Shown: positions 48,436 to 60,808 of the stretch, piece by piece
How the letters are laid out: every line of letters starts with the position of its first letter
Numbering within the stretch: the first letter of the stretch is position 1
Source of the DNA: Triplophysa rosa
Lineage: Eukaryota > Chordata > Actinopteri > Cypriniformes > Nemacheilidae
Direction: 5' to 3'
DNA length: 64,000 nucleotides
Assembly (NCBI RefSeq): GCF_024868665.1
Contig: NC_079900.1
Span: forward strand, 17,140,086-17,204,085
Position numbers and translations under genes: made by a program
The notes under the pieces: model-generated
What the model was told of the DNA's origin: nothing
What the model saw: the letters and a program-made list of their open reading frames with translations, nothing else
Database searches by the model: none

Positions 48436-51400
48436 CATGCTCATTTTTGGGGACATTTGCATGAATTGAGGATTGATGAGGATTTCTATATCAATGTAAA
48501 AACACCTGTTGCATCAAATAGCCAAGGGAGGATTTTATGTGCATCTATGTTATTTTTTGATGATTTTTATATATCTGACTTTAAGTACTTTACATGCTGA
48601 TAGACTAAAGTAAAGACAATACATGTATTTCTAGTTGGTTATTCTAGTCTAGGAAGTCATTAGGCTTCAGAAATGTTAATTTTATTGTTGATGTGTACTT
48701 TTATACTGTCACAGCTAATTTAAGATAGTTTGTTTAAATAATTCTCTCTATAGTGGAAAAATAAAAAATATTTCCACACAATTTCCAGTGTTTCATTTTG
48801 AGTTTGGCAAGCATAAAGATCACACATAAACATACATTTAATTTGACAAAATCGAGTTGGGTCAACCCAATTACATTTCATTGTATAAGTCTTTAAGTTT
48901 TATCTAAACTGTATTTATTAAAATTGAGTTGGACCAACTCAATTAAATTTTATTGAACGAGTCTGTTTTTTATGAGTAGGACCAACACATATTTATTGGA
49001 TGGAAATCCTGCCCTCAATTAAATTGAGTTCAACCAAAGAATTGTTTTTTGAGTGTGTGTAGTATGTTTTATGTTTCACACTCAGTTCATGTCTGAGTAT
49101 GTCTTATTTAGGCCAATCATACTTCTTGTTTGGCAAATCAAGTACGTTAATTAGCTTTACAAAGGCAAAATTTAAACTCATTATGTTACTATTTTGTGGA
49201 GTCAAAGCAAGTTATTTTCTATGTCGAGACATTAGTATTATCAGTATAGCAACAGATGTGAAATGTGTTTTTTCCCGTACAACAAAAGGATCTCTGATGG
49301 TCTCCAGATTGTTGTCCCTTGGTCATTCTGAGCATGTCTTGATGAATATGCATTTGGTAATTAGTCCTAATTGAACACAAAAATGAGAAAGGAAAAATAT
49401 CTGAAATGGTTTACATCTCACAGGATAGTCCCCAAGGCATAGATAACCTTGTTGACAAGCTATCTTTATTTGGCCTGATTAATTCGACAGTAAAAAAAAA
49501 TGTTGACTGCCTTTCTGTATTTCTAGATCTAGGGAAATAATAATAGGAAAAACAACGTTTTCCATAAATAATTATGAGACAAAGCCTACAAACACTCCGA
49601 CTAGTCTTTAACTGAGATTATAATGATACTCGCATCACTCTGATAGTGAGCACATCAGCAACAGTTGTAGTAATGTCTTATTATTACACTACTTCTATTC
49701 TGATTGGTCAGCCACTGCCTTGTGCACTTTTATATGATTAAACAGAATAAACAGTACATTTCCATCTCAATAAGGCAATCTAGCTGTCATAGGTAAAGTC
49801 TGTAATTGCCATGCTAAGTGTTGTTAACCTTATGTATGTGCTTGTATTTCTAACTTATCATTAGACGATGAATGAACAAATAAATTAGGTAATCTTAAAA
49901 TCATGTTTCTAGAGAATTAGAACCTACATGAGTGTAACTCGGGGTCAGATTATTATGCCACAGAATGTAACAACATATGTGTATTGTCATGCTTAATACT
50001 TGCCCTTAGACCCCACAGATGCCTAGATTTCATTTCCTAATTAACGCTCATCTATTAAAGCAGGAAAGATAATTCTACTTCCCTGTTGACACTGACGATA
50101 GTAGATAATCGTCCGGGATGTGGATTTTCGACTGCGATCAGTGTTAAACACAGGCACGCAGTTGTGTCTGTAATTCTGCGGTTTCTGGGGAACGGCTGAT
50201 GAGCTCTCAGAGACATTGCAGGGGAATCTGTGCAAATGAATTATGTATGCTGTTGCCTCTTGATAGGCCAAGCCAGACAAGAGTTGAGCAAGTAATTCAA
50301 AGGCTCTCTTTCTGTTGAAGCATGAAAGCAAAAGATAATTAGTGCCAGTGTCTGGAATAAACATGATAAAATTTAACCAGGAGTGGGCAAACATTTAGAG
50401 AGGAGTAAGAAAGAATTCTGCATGAAACAATATTGACAAGGCTTTCCGATTTTTCATGCTCCGACTGCGAAATGAAAAGCTGTCTGAGAGAAATCAATAA
50501 AGCGGGCGCTCATTTGTCTCAGGTAGGCCCAACCATGAGAATGTTTTGAAGTGATTAGCCTATCTTGTCTTAAAGGACCTGACCTTTTATTGACATGGGT
50601 TCATTAAGCAACCCTCTTTGAATACAATGCATAGGTTACTCATTTTGTGTCCTGAGGATCATTTGCTGGAAAGAAATGGGAATTCTTTGTTGAACATTTA
50701 AATGAGACATGAAAGCAAATCTATAGGCTGTGTTTTTCATTTAATTGGATTTTTTATGCTTCTATCTTTGATGATAAGAAATTGTAGCGTTATTACAATG
50801 GGGAAGTTAATTCAAGGTTTTTTTCAATTAGCTTTTTACACAGATTTGCACAGCTTTTGTTGGAGTACAATAATTATCTTGTATATTCCAGTGTTTATTC
50901 CAGTATTACAAGTTTCAAGTTCAAATTCCAGTTTTAATTCAGATTATTTTATGCTCATTAATATGCTTTGAAATGGAAATGAAAAAATACACTTTTACAG
51001 GCAGACTTTTTAGTTCCAGCTAAATATTTTCCTATATCTTCCTCATTAAAAGCACTTTTCAAACTGTATTTAATGGATATAATTTACATTATTTTAAAGT
51101 AATTTGCTTTCACTCTAGAAGATTGTCATGCGTTACAGATTCAGATGTATGTCGATAAAACATACAATTAATGTTGAATTTCTTTCCCGATCTGTTGCTT
51201 TAGCTTGGACTAAATCTTTGATTTGTCAAATAGTTTGTATCCAAAGCGACTTACAAATGAGGTAAACAATGGAAGCAATTGGAACAACATAAGGACAACA
51301 AAAATCATAAGCGGAGTAAAACTGGTCTCATATTTTCCAGGTATTATAGACCTATTTGATAACCTCCTTGTAATATTTAAGCACGCTGTCTAGCCTCTGG

Positions 51401-54400
51401 CCTGGCAGAGGCCGTTCTTTCTCAAATTCTAGTCACTGACCAGTCTTGTCAGTCTTGTTAAAATCTGATTCTTATAACTAATATTAAACTGTGTAGTCCT
51501 TCCGCTGCCTGAACTCTGGATAAACCCTTAATTGTTGTTTTTTCCCTAATTTAATCCTCAACGCAATTCTTTAGCTTTCGTACCTGTGCATATCTAGACA
51601 ATTGACCCATCACGTTGTGGCAGAAATAATGGAGTCCAGAAATGAACAGCATTTAGTGTCAAGTTTATAATGAAAGCTTTAGCTTCAAATGCGACACAGC
51701 AACTCTCTCATATTATTAGTCACCCACCAGGGCACAGCAGTCAAAACATTAAACATATCTAAAGCATTACTTAAAAGTAAAAAAAATGCTGCAATCTTTG
51801 TGCTTTTCATTGGAGCCGTTTGCTAAAAAATATATTTTCCACAAGAAATTTGACAAATATCTATAATGTAATGTCCAGCGATCATTTGGTGTCTGTGGCA
51901 GAAAACCCACAGGAATGAACGCATGAAATGAAGTGAGTTAATCACAAGGTGGAGACATTTTGTCCATATTATTGATGTGACACAAATCAAAAGCAGAACA
52001 GTTTTAATTATGGCAGTTCTCTTCTTTATTCAGTGGTAAAGTTGCAATGACTGTGCAGTGATTTGAATGAAATTCTTTAAGGTTTTAACACTGCACATAA
52101 ATCCATTGAGGTTTTCAGATCCGATCTTTGGGTCTGAGTGTTCGTTATTTTGCATGCAATTAAATATGATCCATTTGTCCACAGAGTTGTCGATATCCGG
52201 CATATCTTTATTGGTTGCCATAGTAATGACGTACGTGTCAGCATGAAGCCAAGAGACTTTCTTATATAACAACTGAGAGGAGCTGTCATTGTGGAAAGAG
52301 AAATGGAAAACTGGAAAGTTACCCTCGGCTCATGTCGTTCACGACATCTTGCCACAACAGCTGAACAAGGCACATGAGAGAACATGTGACAGTCATTTTA
52401 CGCAGTCATGCATGCACCGTGTTTAAAACAGCTGACTCTTTCACTATTTACTATGTGAATGTTGGATGAGAAAAGAGTGAGCGAACCAATCAGATGCTGT
52501 GTGAGTGTGCTGTATAGAGTTTCAGTCGAACTTTTGGGTTTTTAATTCTCGATGAAACAACAAGAACCACAAGTTCATTCTTCAGGCCAAAGAAAACTGG
52601 GCCTGGTGAAAGACGGCTAACAGCTTTCCTACAACGATAACTATTGAATGCTTTATCTCATTGCGGAAAGTCACAGCAAATCCATGTCTGTCTAGATTAG
52701 GCCTCAACCGTGTACTCACAAATTCATTTTTCTCAGGCTGTCAACAAATTAAAGATAAATAACATGATGACAATATGCTGAAGTGGTGTGAGAGCAAAAC
52801 TTGCTTATCATAATTGTACACCTGTTTTCTTGTTTTGGAAAAACACAGCTTGTAATTATTTGTCTTGTTTAATCTAAATTCTGCCAAATGTTTGGAATAG
52901 GGTTTGTCCATATTCCGAGAAGAGTTTGTTTAATGTAAACACAGAATCCATTAGTGTCAGTTCACAACACATGCTCAGCGGGACCCTCCTTCCATTCCAT
53001 CATTGCACAGAATGTGCTGAATGGATTCACTCAAACTTTTGCATTTGTACATGTATTATTGACATGCAAGTGCAAGTTTAGACACTATACTAAAACATTT
53101 TCTTCATCACGTTTTGATCTTGTTTTCCAGTTAAATAATTTGAACAGGCATATGATTAACATAGAAATACAAACTTGTTTTCAGCGAATATATCTTGAAT
53201 TAAGTTTATTTTAGTTACCACTTTAAAAGATTGTTTATAATTCATTTTTTAGTATTTATAGAACAATTTTGTGAGCAGTGTTTACATGCATGTTCTAGAA
53301 ATATGCATTCTAGCGTGTTCCAGGTGCATGGCCTTTTTTCAGCCGAGACATTGCAAATTGACTATCATCTCGAAAATAGAATGAAATGTCAACAGTGATC
53401 AGTACGATGTTGGATTATGATAGAAATGCATTAATATGGAGAATAGCACATGCAGAATGATGTTTTGCAGCCCAGTGGCTCGCACAGCCGCAAAAGCACC
53501 CATGGTCCTCCACTTAAAATCGAAGTGTTTTTGTTTTTTAAATGCCTTGTCAAATATAATATTGTAGGGGGGGTTTGATGGGTGTTTTTGTTTGGACTTT
53601 ACAGCAGAAAATGATGCGGCACAATCCGTGACAAAATTGAAATGAGCTTAGCCTACATCACAGCACAAAATGTGCAATCCAAGCACAAAATTGCTAAAGA
53701 GCAAATCATTAGGATGGTGGTTGAAACCAGGCTGAACAAATACATTCTCATTGCTACTGGAAAGTGCACAGGTGTTTCTAGAAGTTTATCTCAAGCATGA
53801 TGTGATTGAAAATTTAAAGATGGAAAAGTGGTTTAGTCCCATCACATAAACTGCGTGTCACGCATCGCATTGTCTTAGAATCCACCATCTGTGCTTGTTT
53901 GTTATGTGGCATGAAATGATCAAGGTTTTTTGTAGGTTAATAGATTCATGTTAGGGGATCTGGGGGCAAAAAAAACATTGAAAAAATAATTGTACTGTGT
54001 AAATGTTCAATTTTTCTAAATGTCCAAATAATAAATATCTAACATCGTCCCATGATATGAACATAATTAAGCCTTTAACAATGTGATATCATGTGAATTT
54101 CAAAAGTAGAAGTAGTAAATAACTTCCAAATGCGCTCTTTTGATGACTCATTCAGATAAAAACATTCATATTTATTTGTGATCCTGTCGGGTTTTTGTCT
54201 GGTAATTTCCCCTCTGTCTCCTAAGCTTTTGAGGGCTTTGAAGTACTCTAAAACAAAGCTTCCTAAACTTCAGAGGGATACAGTCTCCTCCAAACATAAC
54301 AAAAGCTTCAGGGCCTGCATATTCTTGTCTGTCTTGGTAGTAAAAAAAATATAAATCGAATGCAAATATATGAAGAGTTTGGTTCCAAAATGAGATAACT

Positions 54401-54488
54401 CAGTTTTAAAAAATTTCAAAAATCATGTTTTTTATTGTGCATTCCAATTAATAGGCTATCAGTTGGTTTGTTTTGATTTAAGCCATTA

Positions 54489-54709
54489 TGGCCCAGTTTC
54501 ACAGACACCGTTTAGCTTAAGCCAGGACTATGCCTTAGTTGAATTAAGAAATTGATGTCGCTTTTATAAAAATGCCTTAGAAGAATACACTACTGGTGTG
54601 CATCTCGAGAAAAAACAATGGCACCGATTTATTTCAAGACATTTCTGGGCAAGTTATATTCATTTTAGTCTGTGACTAGCCGTAAGCCTTGTCTGTGAAA
54701 CCGGGCCTA
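54489..54709. mobile_element. Short TIR MITE (GGCCC..TTTCACAGACA type)
   Basis: TGGCCCAGTTTCACAGACA at the left and TGTCTGTGAAACCGGGCCTA at the right are inverted ends of a 0.2-kb non-coding unit common in fish. The subterminal TTAGCTTAAGCCAGGACTA block has only a weak mirror. Confidence 0.75.
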
Positions 54710-56062
54710 TAACTAAAAAAATACAGCTAACTAACACAATAAAACACAATAAAACATGATTACATAATAAAAAACATGTTTTTTTAAACTTTTTAAAAAG
54801 TAATGTAGTATTTACTATAGTAAACGGCAGTAAAATTTCTAGATAGTGTAGTATTTTTAATCTTACTATAGGATATATAAAAGTTTGTCAATTTACTATA
54901 ATTAATTTCACAATGCATATTGTTTCAAAGCAGCTTTACAGAAAATGCATGCATGTTTCAATGTAACCAACAATCTTGAATAATCGCAATAGGTGATGAT
55001 ATCAGAAAGCTTGGTGGTAAGGTAGTAGTATACAGTAAAATATGGTGTTTACAGTTAGCAAAATTAACATGCATTTAATGTACTAATATCGCGATGATAA
55101 AATATTTGTATGAAAAAGTTTTGTATGATGATCCAGAACTGTGGTCATCTGGAGTCCTTGCACGGTAGGCGTAAGTTGACAGAAAATTTTAGAAATATAT
55201 TTAGTAACACTGCATACTATTTACAATTGCTAAACAGAAGCTAAATATCATTTTTCATAACTGTTTTGGTGAATATTTTTAAATTTTGATGAAGCCTAAG
55301 CCACAGTCCCCCTGCAATACCACTATAGCCACAGGTCACAGTTTAGGAAGCACTGCTTTTAAGTTTTTCACCATTCTTAAAACTTTAAAATACTTAAAAA
55401 TGAACATCACCATACTTCAAACTGTTAAATGCTTGACCATGACAGTTCAAGCAGTAATGCTTTGACATTTTATTCCCTGAATGGATTCTCAGATTGGCAA
55501 TAAAGTGGTGACACACTGCCAACTCCTTCGTTTACTTGCTGTCACATTGTCCACATGTTCTAACAGAGAAGAAAGAGGTCAACATCTTGTTCTAAATAAA
55601 TTAAGCCTACTTTCAAGCATCTTCTTATTTCTTTCTAATTAGCTGCAGCTTGCTTGAACATTTTACCAGCAACAGACATGCCTTTATCAGTCTCAGTAAC
55701 TGCTGCTATACATGCTGGGCTGCTTTTTTACTTTATCTTGTAAAAGCCCCATGTAAGCACTGCACTTGTTGTAGCTCTCTTTATTTCCATGCATCAGGGA
55801 TGATTGTGTTTATAATAGCAGCTAATTTATTGTTAGGCATCAGCAGACACAGCAGGCACTTGGTAATAAAGAAGTGATGGTCTGCATGGACCATGTGCAC
55901 ACAGACATCATTAAACAAAAATGACCTGCACTAAGCGGGTACTGATAAAACCAGTTGCACCCTTAGCATCATTGAACTCATCGAAAAAGTTCAAGAAACT
56001 TCTCCTCATTAGGGACATTTACATGGTTTGAATGAAAAATAATGTACCATGCATAGAATGTT

Positions 56063-56228
56063 AAAGGGATGGTTCATCCAAAAATGAAAATTCAGTCATC
56101 ATTTACTCACCACACCCTCAAGTTCTACCAAACCTGTAAAAATGTCTTTATTCTGTTGAACACAAAAGTTATATTTTGAAGAATGTTGGTAACCGAACCG
56201 CAATGGCCCCCATTCAGTTCTATTGTTC
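56063..56228. mobile_element. Palindromic cyprinid MITE, left half
   Basis: AAAGGGATGGTTCATCCAAA followed by AACACAAAAGTTATATTTTG and GAATGTTGGTAACC is the left half of the 3178-3619 family. It stops at TTCTATTGTTCTAACGAATC, where a different repeat begins. Confidence 0.75.
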
Positions 56229-56333
56229 TAACGAATCTTTAAAATGACTCGGGAGTAACGAGTGTCTCAGCGAGTGATTCGTTCATTTTGTGTTGACCGC
56301 GCATGTGCAACATTGTACCAGAAACAGTAATGA

Positions 56334-56480
56334 AGTTCGTCTCTCGAGTCATCGGGTCCGAGTCCTTATACCGGAAAGAGAAATGATTAGTTCGTCTCTC
56401 GAGTAATCGGGTCCGAGTCCTTATACCGGAAAGAGAAATGATTAGTTCGTCTCTCGAGTCATCGGGTCCGAGCCCTTTCG
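56334..56480. repeat. Tandem array, 55-bp unit, about 2.7 copies
   Basis: Copies begin AGTTCGTCTCTCGAGT at 56334, 56389 and 56444 and contain ATCGGGTCCGAGTCCTTATA and CCGGAAAGAGAAATGATT. One substitution separates copies 1 and 2; copy 3 is cut after GGGTCCGAG. Confidence 0.9.
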
Positions 56481-57179
56481 TTCTTTTGTCAAATGGTAGC
56501 TCCGCAGGCAAACCTGCAGCCTGTACCGGAGTCTTCGAGTCCGAGTCTTTAACGTTACGTGACCACTTCCCGGATCATCAGTCAAATGCATGATGTACGT
56601 GTTATATGTTGTATTATAGGAAGAAATATTATAAAATTATCAAAATATATGTGCAATAAAAACATCTTCTCTAAAACGTGCCGTTCTGTTCTTTTTTCTG
56701 TCAGTATATTCATAAATGTTTCTTGTGGATTTCTGCATGTGTTTTAATTTATCACTACATCTGAGTATGAATACACATTAAGAATCTCATCAATTAACAT
56801 TTATTCTTAGAATATAAATAAACATTTTGGCGGCCGCAGTACATTATGAAAGTAGCCCAAAAACCCGCAACCCCGCGGCTCCATAATTTTCCCGCAACTG
56901 CATTTTCAAAATAGCCCAATTGTGCGTGAAAATCGCCACCCTGGCAACACTGGCGCTTACAGCGAACCGGGCGGGGCCAATAGCCTCGGACCTTTAGCTC
57001 AGAGACTGAAATCATGCCGTGTTACAATACAAAATAGTTCCACCAGCCAGAGGGAGATGAATGACACCACACACGTCTATTCACGAACAGGAAATAGAAC
57101 TAACTTGCGGGATTTTTGATTTGTTAATGTCTCGCGGGCGAAAAGTTTGTTTGACCTAAAGGAGTAAAATATTACTGAA

Positions 57180-57263
57180 AATTGATTAGTAATGCCTTAC
57201 ACTACTGCAAAAAGTAATGTTACTGTAATGCATTACTCTTGTAACGCATTACTCCCAACACTG
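57180..57263. repeat. hAT MITE right end
   Basis: GTAATGCATTACTCTTGTAA, then CGCATTACTCCCAACACTG, is the right end of a hAT family related to the one at 15394-15891. The matching left end was not found nearby. Confidence 0.6.
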
Positions 57264-60200
57264 CTCATAGGGTAGTATTTCCTTCATGCTGTTATTGTCA
57301 GTAAGACTTACAATAACAGCTGTTTAAGCCGGTTGTTATCTTCGCGATGTATTCTTTCGCGATAACAATCGGCTGCCTGTACATTATCCCGCTTATTACA
57401 CGGCTACTTGCCACATGAGAAAAAAACTGGACAAAAAATATGAATTTGAAACATTTTATTAGCTTATTAATGGTTTATTTTGAAAGCGTAAACCTTCCGC
57501 GAAAAAATATAGTCCCATGCGGCTATTAAGCAGTTGTCTAGTGTTTTAGTCACAAGATGGCGCCAGACAGTAACCTTTGTTGGAGCGGAGGGATATTAAA
57601 CATACAAGTAGTACCAGTCATGTGTTATTAGTTCTGAGCGGTTGTTATTTGAAAAGAACAACCCTTGGAATGTCGCGACTGGCCAATCAGAATCAAGCAT
57701 TCAAATGAGCCGTGTAATAAGTATGTTATAACAACCTGTAGCTTGTCTTCTGCCTCTTGGTGGCTACACCCTTAGCTATTTATAGCTCTTGCCTCTGAGG
57801 ATGTGTCTGAGCGGTATTTGTCTCCAGGTTTGATTTGATGAAATTGAGCATGAGCCATGGTGTTTCATTTTCGCTTTCTTAGCTCAATCAGGATATGTTT
57901 GTTCCAAGTCAATATCCATTGAGTTGATTGTGCGCAACACTCACACCACAAATAAAGTGCTTTTAGCGTGCCGCCTCTCTTTCCGTCGGATCATGGATAT
58001 AATCATGCCTTTTAATAATTTGGGTCTGTGATGTTATTTTTTCTAGATCTCATTAGAATCTTTATCGGTTTGTATTTTGTGACTTTCAACGGAACGTTTC
58101 GCTTGTTTGTATAGCTTTCCACGACAAGGTTATAAATTTGCAAGTAGCTTGTTTTTCCTGTGATTTTTAAATGGCGCGGTATGCTGATAAAGTCGGTCTA
58201 GACTCATTTTGCTCACTAAAGATTGTCCACTCTATCAAATGTTTGGCACGGAAATCAATTTATGATTTCTCTTAGCAAATTGCACATCGGCAGACCTCAG
58301 CAGCAGGCTTGATTGCGAGGGCTATACTCTAATTATTGCTCACAGTTAAATAACCTAATGTCAGCGAGGTGCCGGGAGTTGTCAAAGGATATAATTAAGA
58401 GAAAAGCATTCATACGTTTCCTCACCTCTGACATAACCCATGATTAAATATAAGCTGTGAAGAAGAGAACTGAATGTGAAATGCAGTCGAATCAACTATC
58501 CGAGATGTTCTTGGATAAAAGCTAAGGTGTTAGATAGAAAAAAAGACATATTCCTGACGCTTTGAAGTGGAGGGCTCAGTTTATGTATGTGAAGCTAGAG
58601 GTCCAGACTTTGCAGCAGGTTCGTCTACAACTTAAGGTCACTTTTAATTGTACAACTGAGTCTCAGAAAGAAATTGTGTCTGTTTCCAAAGCCTGAGATG
58701 AGAATTCAGTGTCACATTCATATGTGCAGGTCCACTTTGCTCCATGCCAAAAAAATCTTGAGTTCTTTAGATTTGCATACACATGGCTCTTGCTTGAATT
58801 AAGTTAGCAGAATGAAAATATGCAGGTGTCTTAGAGTTTTGAATGAGGCGGCATGTAGCAGAGTCTGGGAACAGATTGCCAAGCGGGTCTAAAGCGGATT
58901 AGAGTTAATTAAAGGGATGTTCCTACTTGTCATATCCATGGATCCACTTTCTATTTACATACTAATGCTGAGAGCGGGTGAGGGAGGTGAGTGAACCAAC
59001 ATCACATTGCAGTGCTTTAACAGATGAAAAATGGTTTTGCACTTCATCAATGTATACGACGTCTGATCACGTGTTTGGTCAGTCATTTTCATTTTACTTG
59101 TACTGTCATCTTCGGATCACAATACCCTGAACTTCACAGAAGAGGCCAACAAAACGGAATACTACAGTATATGCTTGTTGTGCTAGGTGCTTCATTAAGT
59201 TGTCAATCTTGTGCATTGTGCAAAAAGTGCAATTATTTGCAAAGTTCTTCATTAAAAAGTAATGAAACAGATCTAGACATTTGTAAAATTAGTAATGGTT
59301 TCATAAATATCGTTTTTCTGTGTTTTCAGACAGAAGGCATCATAACATCACACCTAACAACCTAAAACAAATTCAAGTAAACTTTTAAAATAAACAACCA
59401 GTTATTTAATTACCACAGTTCCTTTGTAGAAACAGATTTACAAATTCAATTAAATGCAAACCTACAAAGGACATAATAGGATGTGAAGAATATGGAGCCT
59501 TCACAAATTGACCAAACGAGTAGACAACCACCTTATTTGGAAGTGCTTTGATGCCTTCTTACCGCTGTATATTGCCTTTGAAACCACTTTTTAAGGATTT
59601 GAACACAAAGCTTCATTTCCTTTCACTCTTTTCTGAGACGCTTTGTGCAAATCTGCTTTGGCCAATTAGTGCAGACTGTCATTTTCACAACGATGCTTTG
59701 TTTACAGAGGAGATGTTTTGAATACATTTGCATTTCACGTATTGCCCTTTTCACATTACAGGGTGAAAATAAGAACGTGTGCTCTGTTTACTTCAGCAGT
59801 CAACCAATGGCATTGCTTAAATGGTAGCCTGTTTCAGAAGACAGTCACCCAATGCCTTTTATTTTTATGTTCCTGCCATAAAACCCCATTATTAAACTCC
59901 AATTGGGTTGAGACGAAGTCAATTAACTTCTGCCAATATGCAATCTGAGTGAGACCTGTCTGGCTGTTAATTGGATATTGTTGTTGTTAATGTTGCTGGT
60001 GAAAGATGACATGAGAGACATCAAAGGGAACATTTTTGAGTAATTGTAGGGATCAAATGTGCCTTCCGCTTTCTGTTTGTATCATCCAAAGGCATAGCCA
60101 CTGTTCCTCTGTGCACACTGTTTCAGTTTTGAGCTCAGGACTTATTTAACTGAAATATTTGATTACAATATTTGCTTATTGAATGACTCAGAAGCAGTAA

Positions 60201-60512
60201 TACAGGACCTGTTTTCAAATGCAGAAATGCATTCATTGAGATTTGTTATTATATTAGTCAACTAATTAGAAGTGTGGACAGAAACAGTTTCGCCCAGCAA
60301 TTTTTCTGCAGGGTGTGTTTGAAATAAGGCCTCTTATTACACAATGCTCTGAATTTCCTTTATTCTGATTGGTCAATTGCAATCGCTTGCGTTAAGATAT
60401 TTGTTCCAATATAGACAATATCTCTCATTGCTCAGTAATATATTTTTCCTGACATTGGGCCACATGAATAAATGGATTATTCAATTCTTTATAGTTTTTT
60501 TCTGATATTTAC

Positions 60513-60605
60513 TAGGGCTGCACGATTAATCGCGACAAACACGAAATGTCGTAATGTAAATCGTAAATATAAATCGATTTGTCTAAAGTGATTGTGATAT
60601 CGCGA
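60513..60605. repeat. hAT MITE left end
   Basis: TAGGGCTGCACGATTAATCG followed by AAATCGATTTGTCTAAAGTG is a typical hAT end. No partner end (CAGCCCTA) was found to the right. Confidence 0.6.
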
Positions 60606-60808
60606 AGCCTTGAAGCATGGCTCAGCTATCAGCAGGAAATGCTTCTCGATCTGAAACCATTGTGAGTTTCAGTCGCTTATAACGTCAATTTGAAAAACCA
60701 ACACCTGTCAAACATCATCATTATAAATATACTTTATTATCATTAAAATACCTGAGAAGGCTTGAAGAACAGCGATAGAAAGATGCTCACTGGCATTTCC
60801 TGGAACTA

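Larger units (their letters stand above)
44744..49055 (+). mobile_element. TIR-bounded unit carrying a decayed multi-exon gene
   Basis: CACTCAAAAAAACAATTC at 44744-44761 and GAATTGTTTTTTGAGTG at 49039-49055 are inverted ends differing by one A. Inside, in order: a YY1-type GGCCGCCATTTTC site and possible first exon ending ATTG|GTAAGTA (near 45041); two further possible short exons (about 46331-46454 and 46797-46868, both with acceptor and donor); and a recognisable last exon at 48122-48435. The right arm (about 48830-49033) repeats the motif GAGTTGGNCCAACTCAATT. No transposase was recognised. I found no target duplication. The interval includes the N at 45980 and a probable false duplication, so its true length is shorter by about 650 bp. 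Confidence 0.5.
49056..60512. other. Long gene-free region
   Basis: No exon, RNA gene or large repeat was recognised over most of this 11.4 kb; repeats at 54489, 56063, 56334 and 57180 are listed separately. Open frames of up to 117 codons (for example 50041-50394 and 59024-59365) lack any family resemblance and splice context. Some stretches with mixed composition and homeodomain-like TAATTA cores (for example 50440-50530 and 58290-58450) could be conserved regulatory DNA, but that is a guess. Confidence 0.45.

Noticed and set aside
50041..50394. 117-codon minus-strand open frame
   Set aside because: No family resemblance, no splice context, ordinary composition; expected by chance in this amount of DNA.
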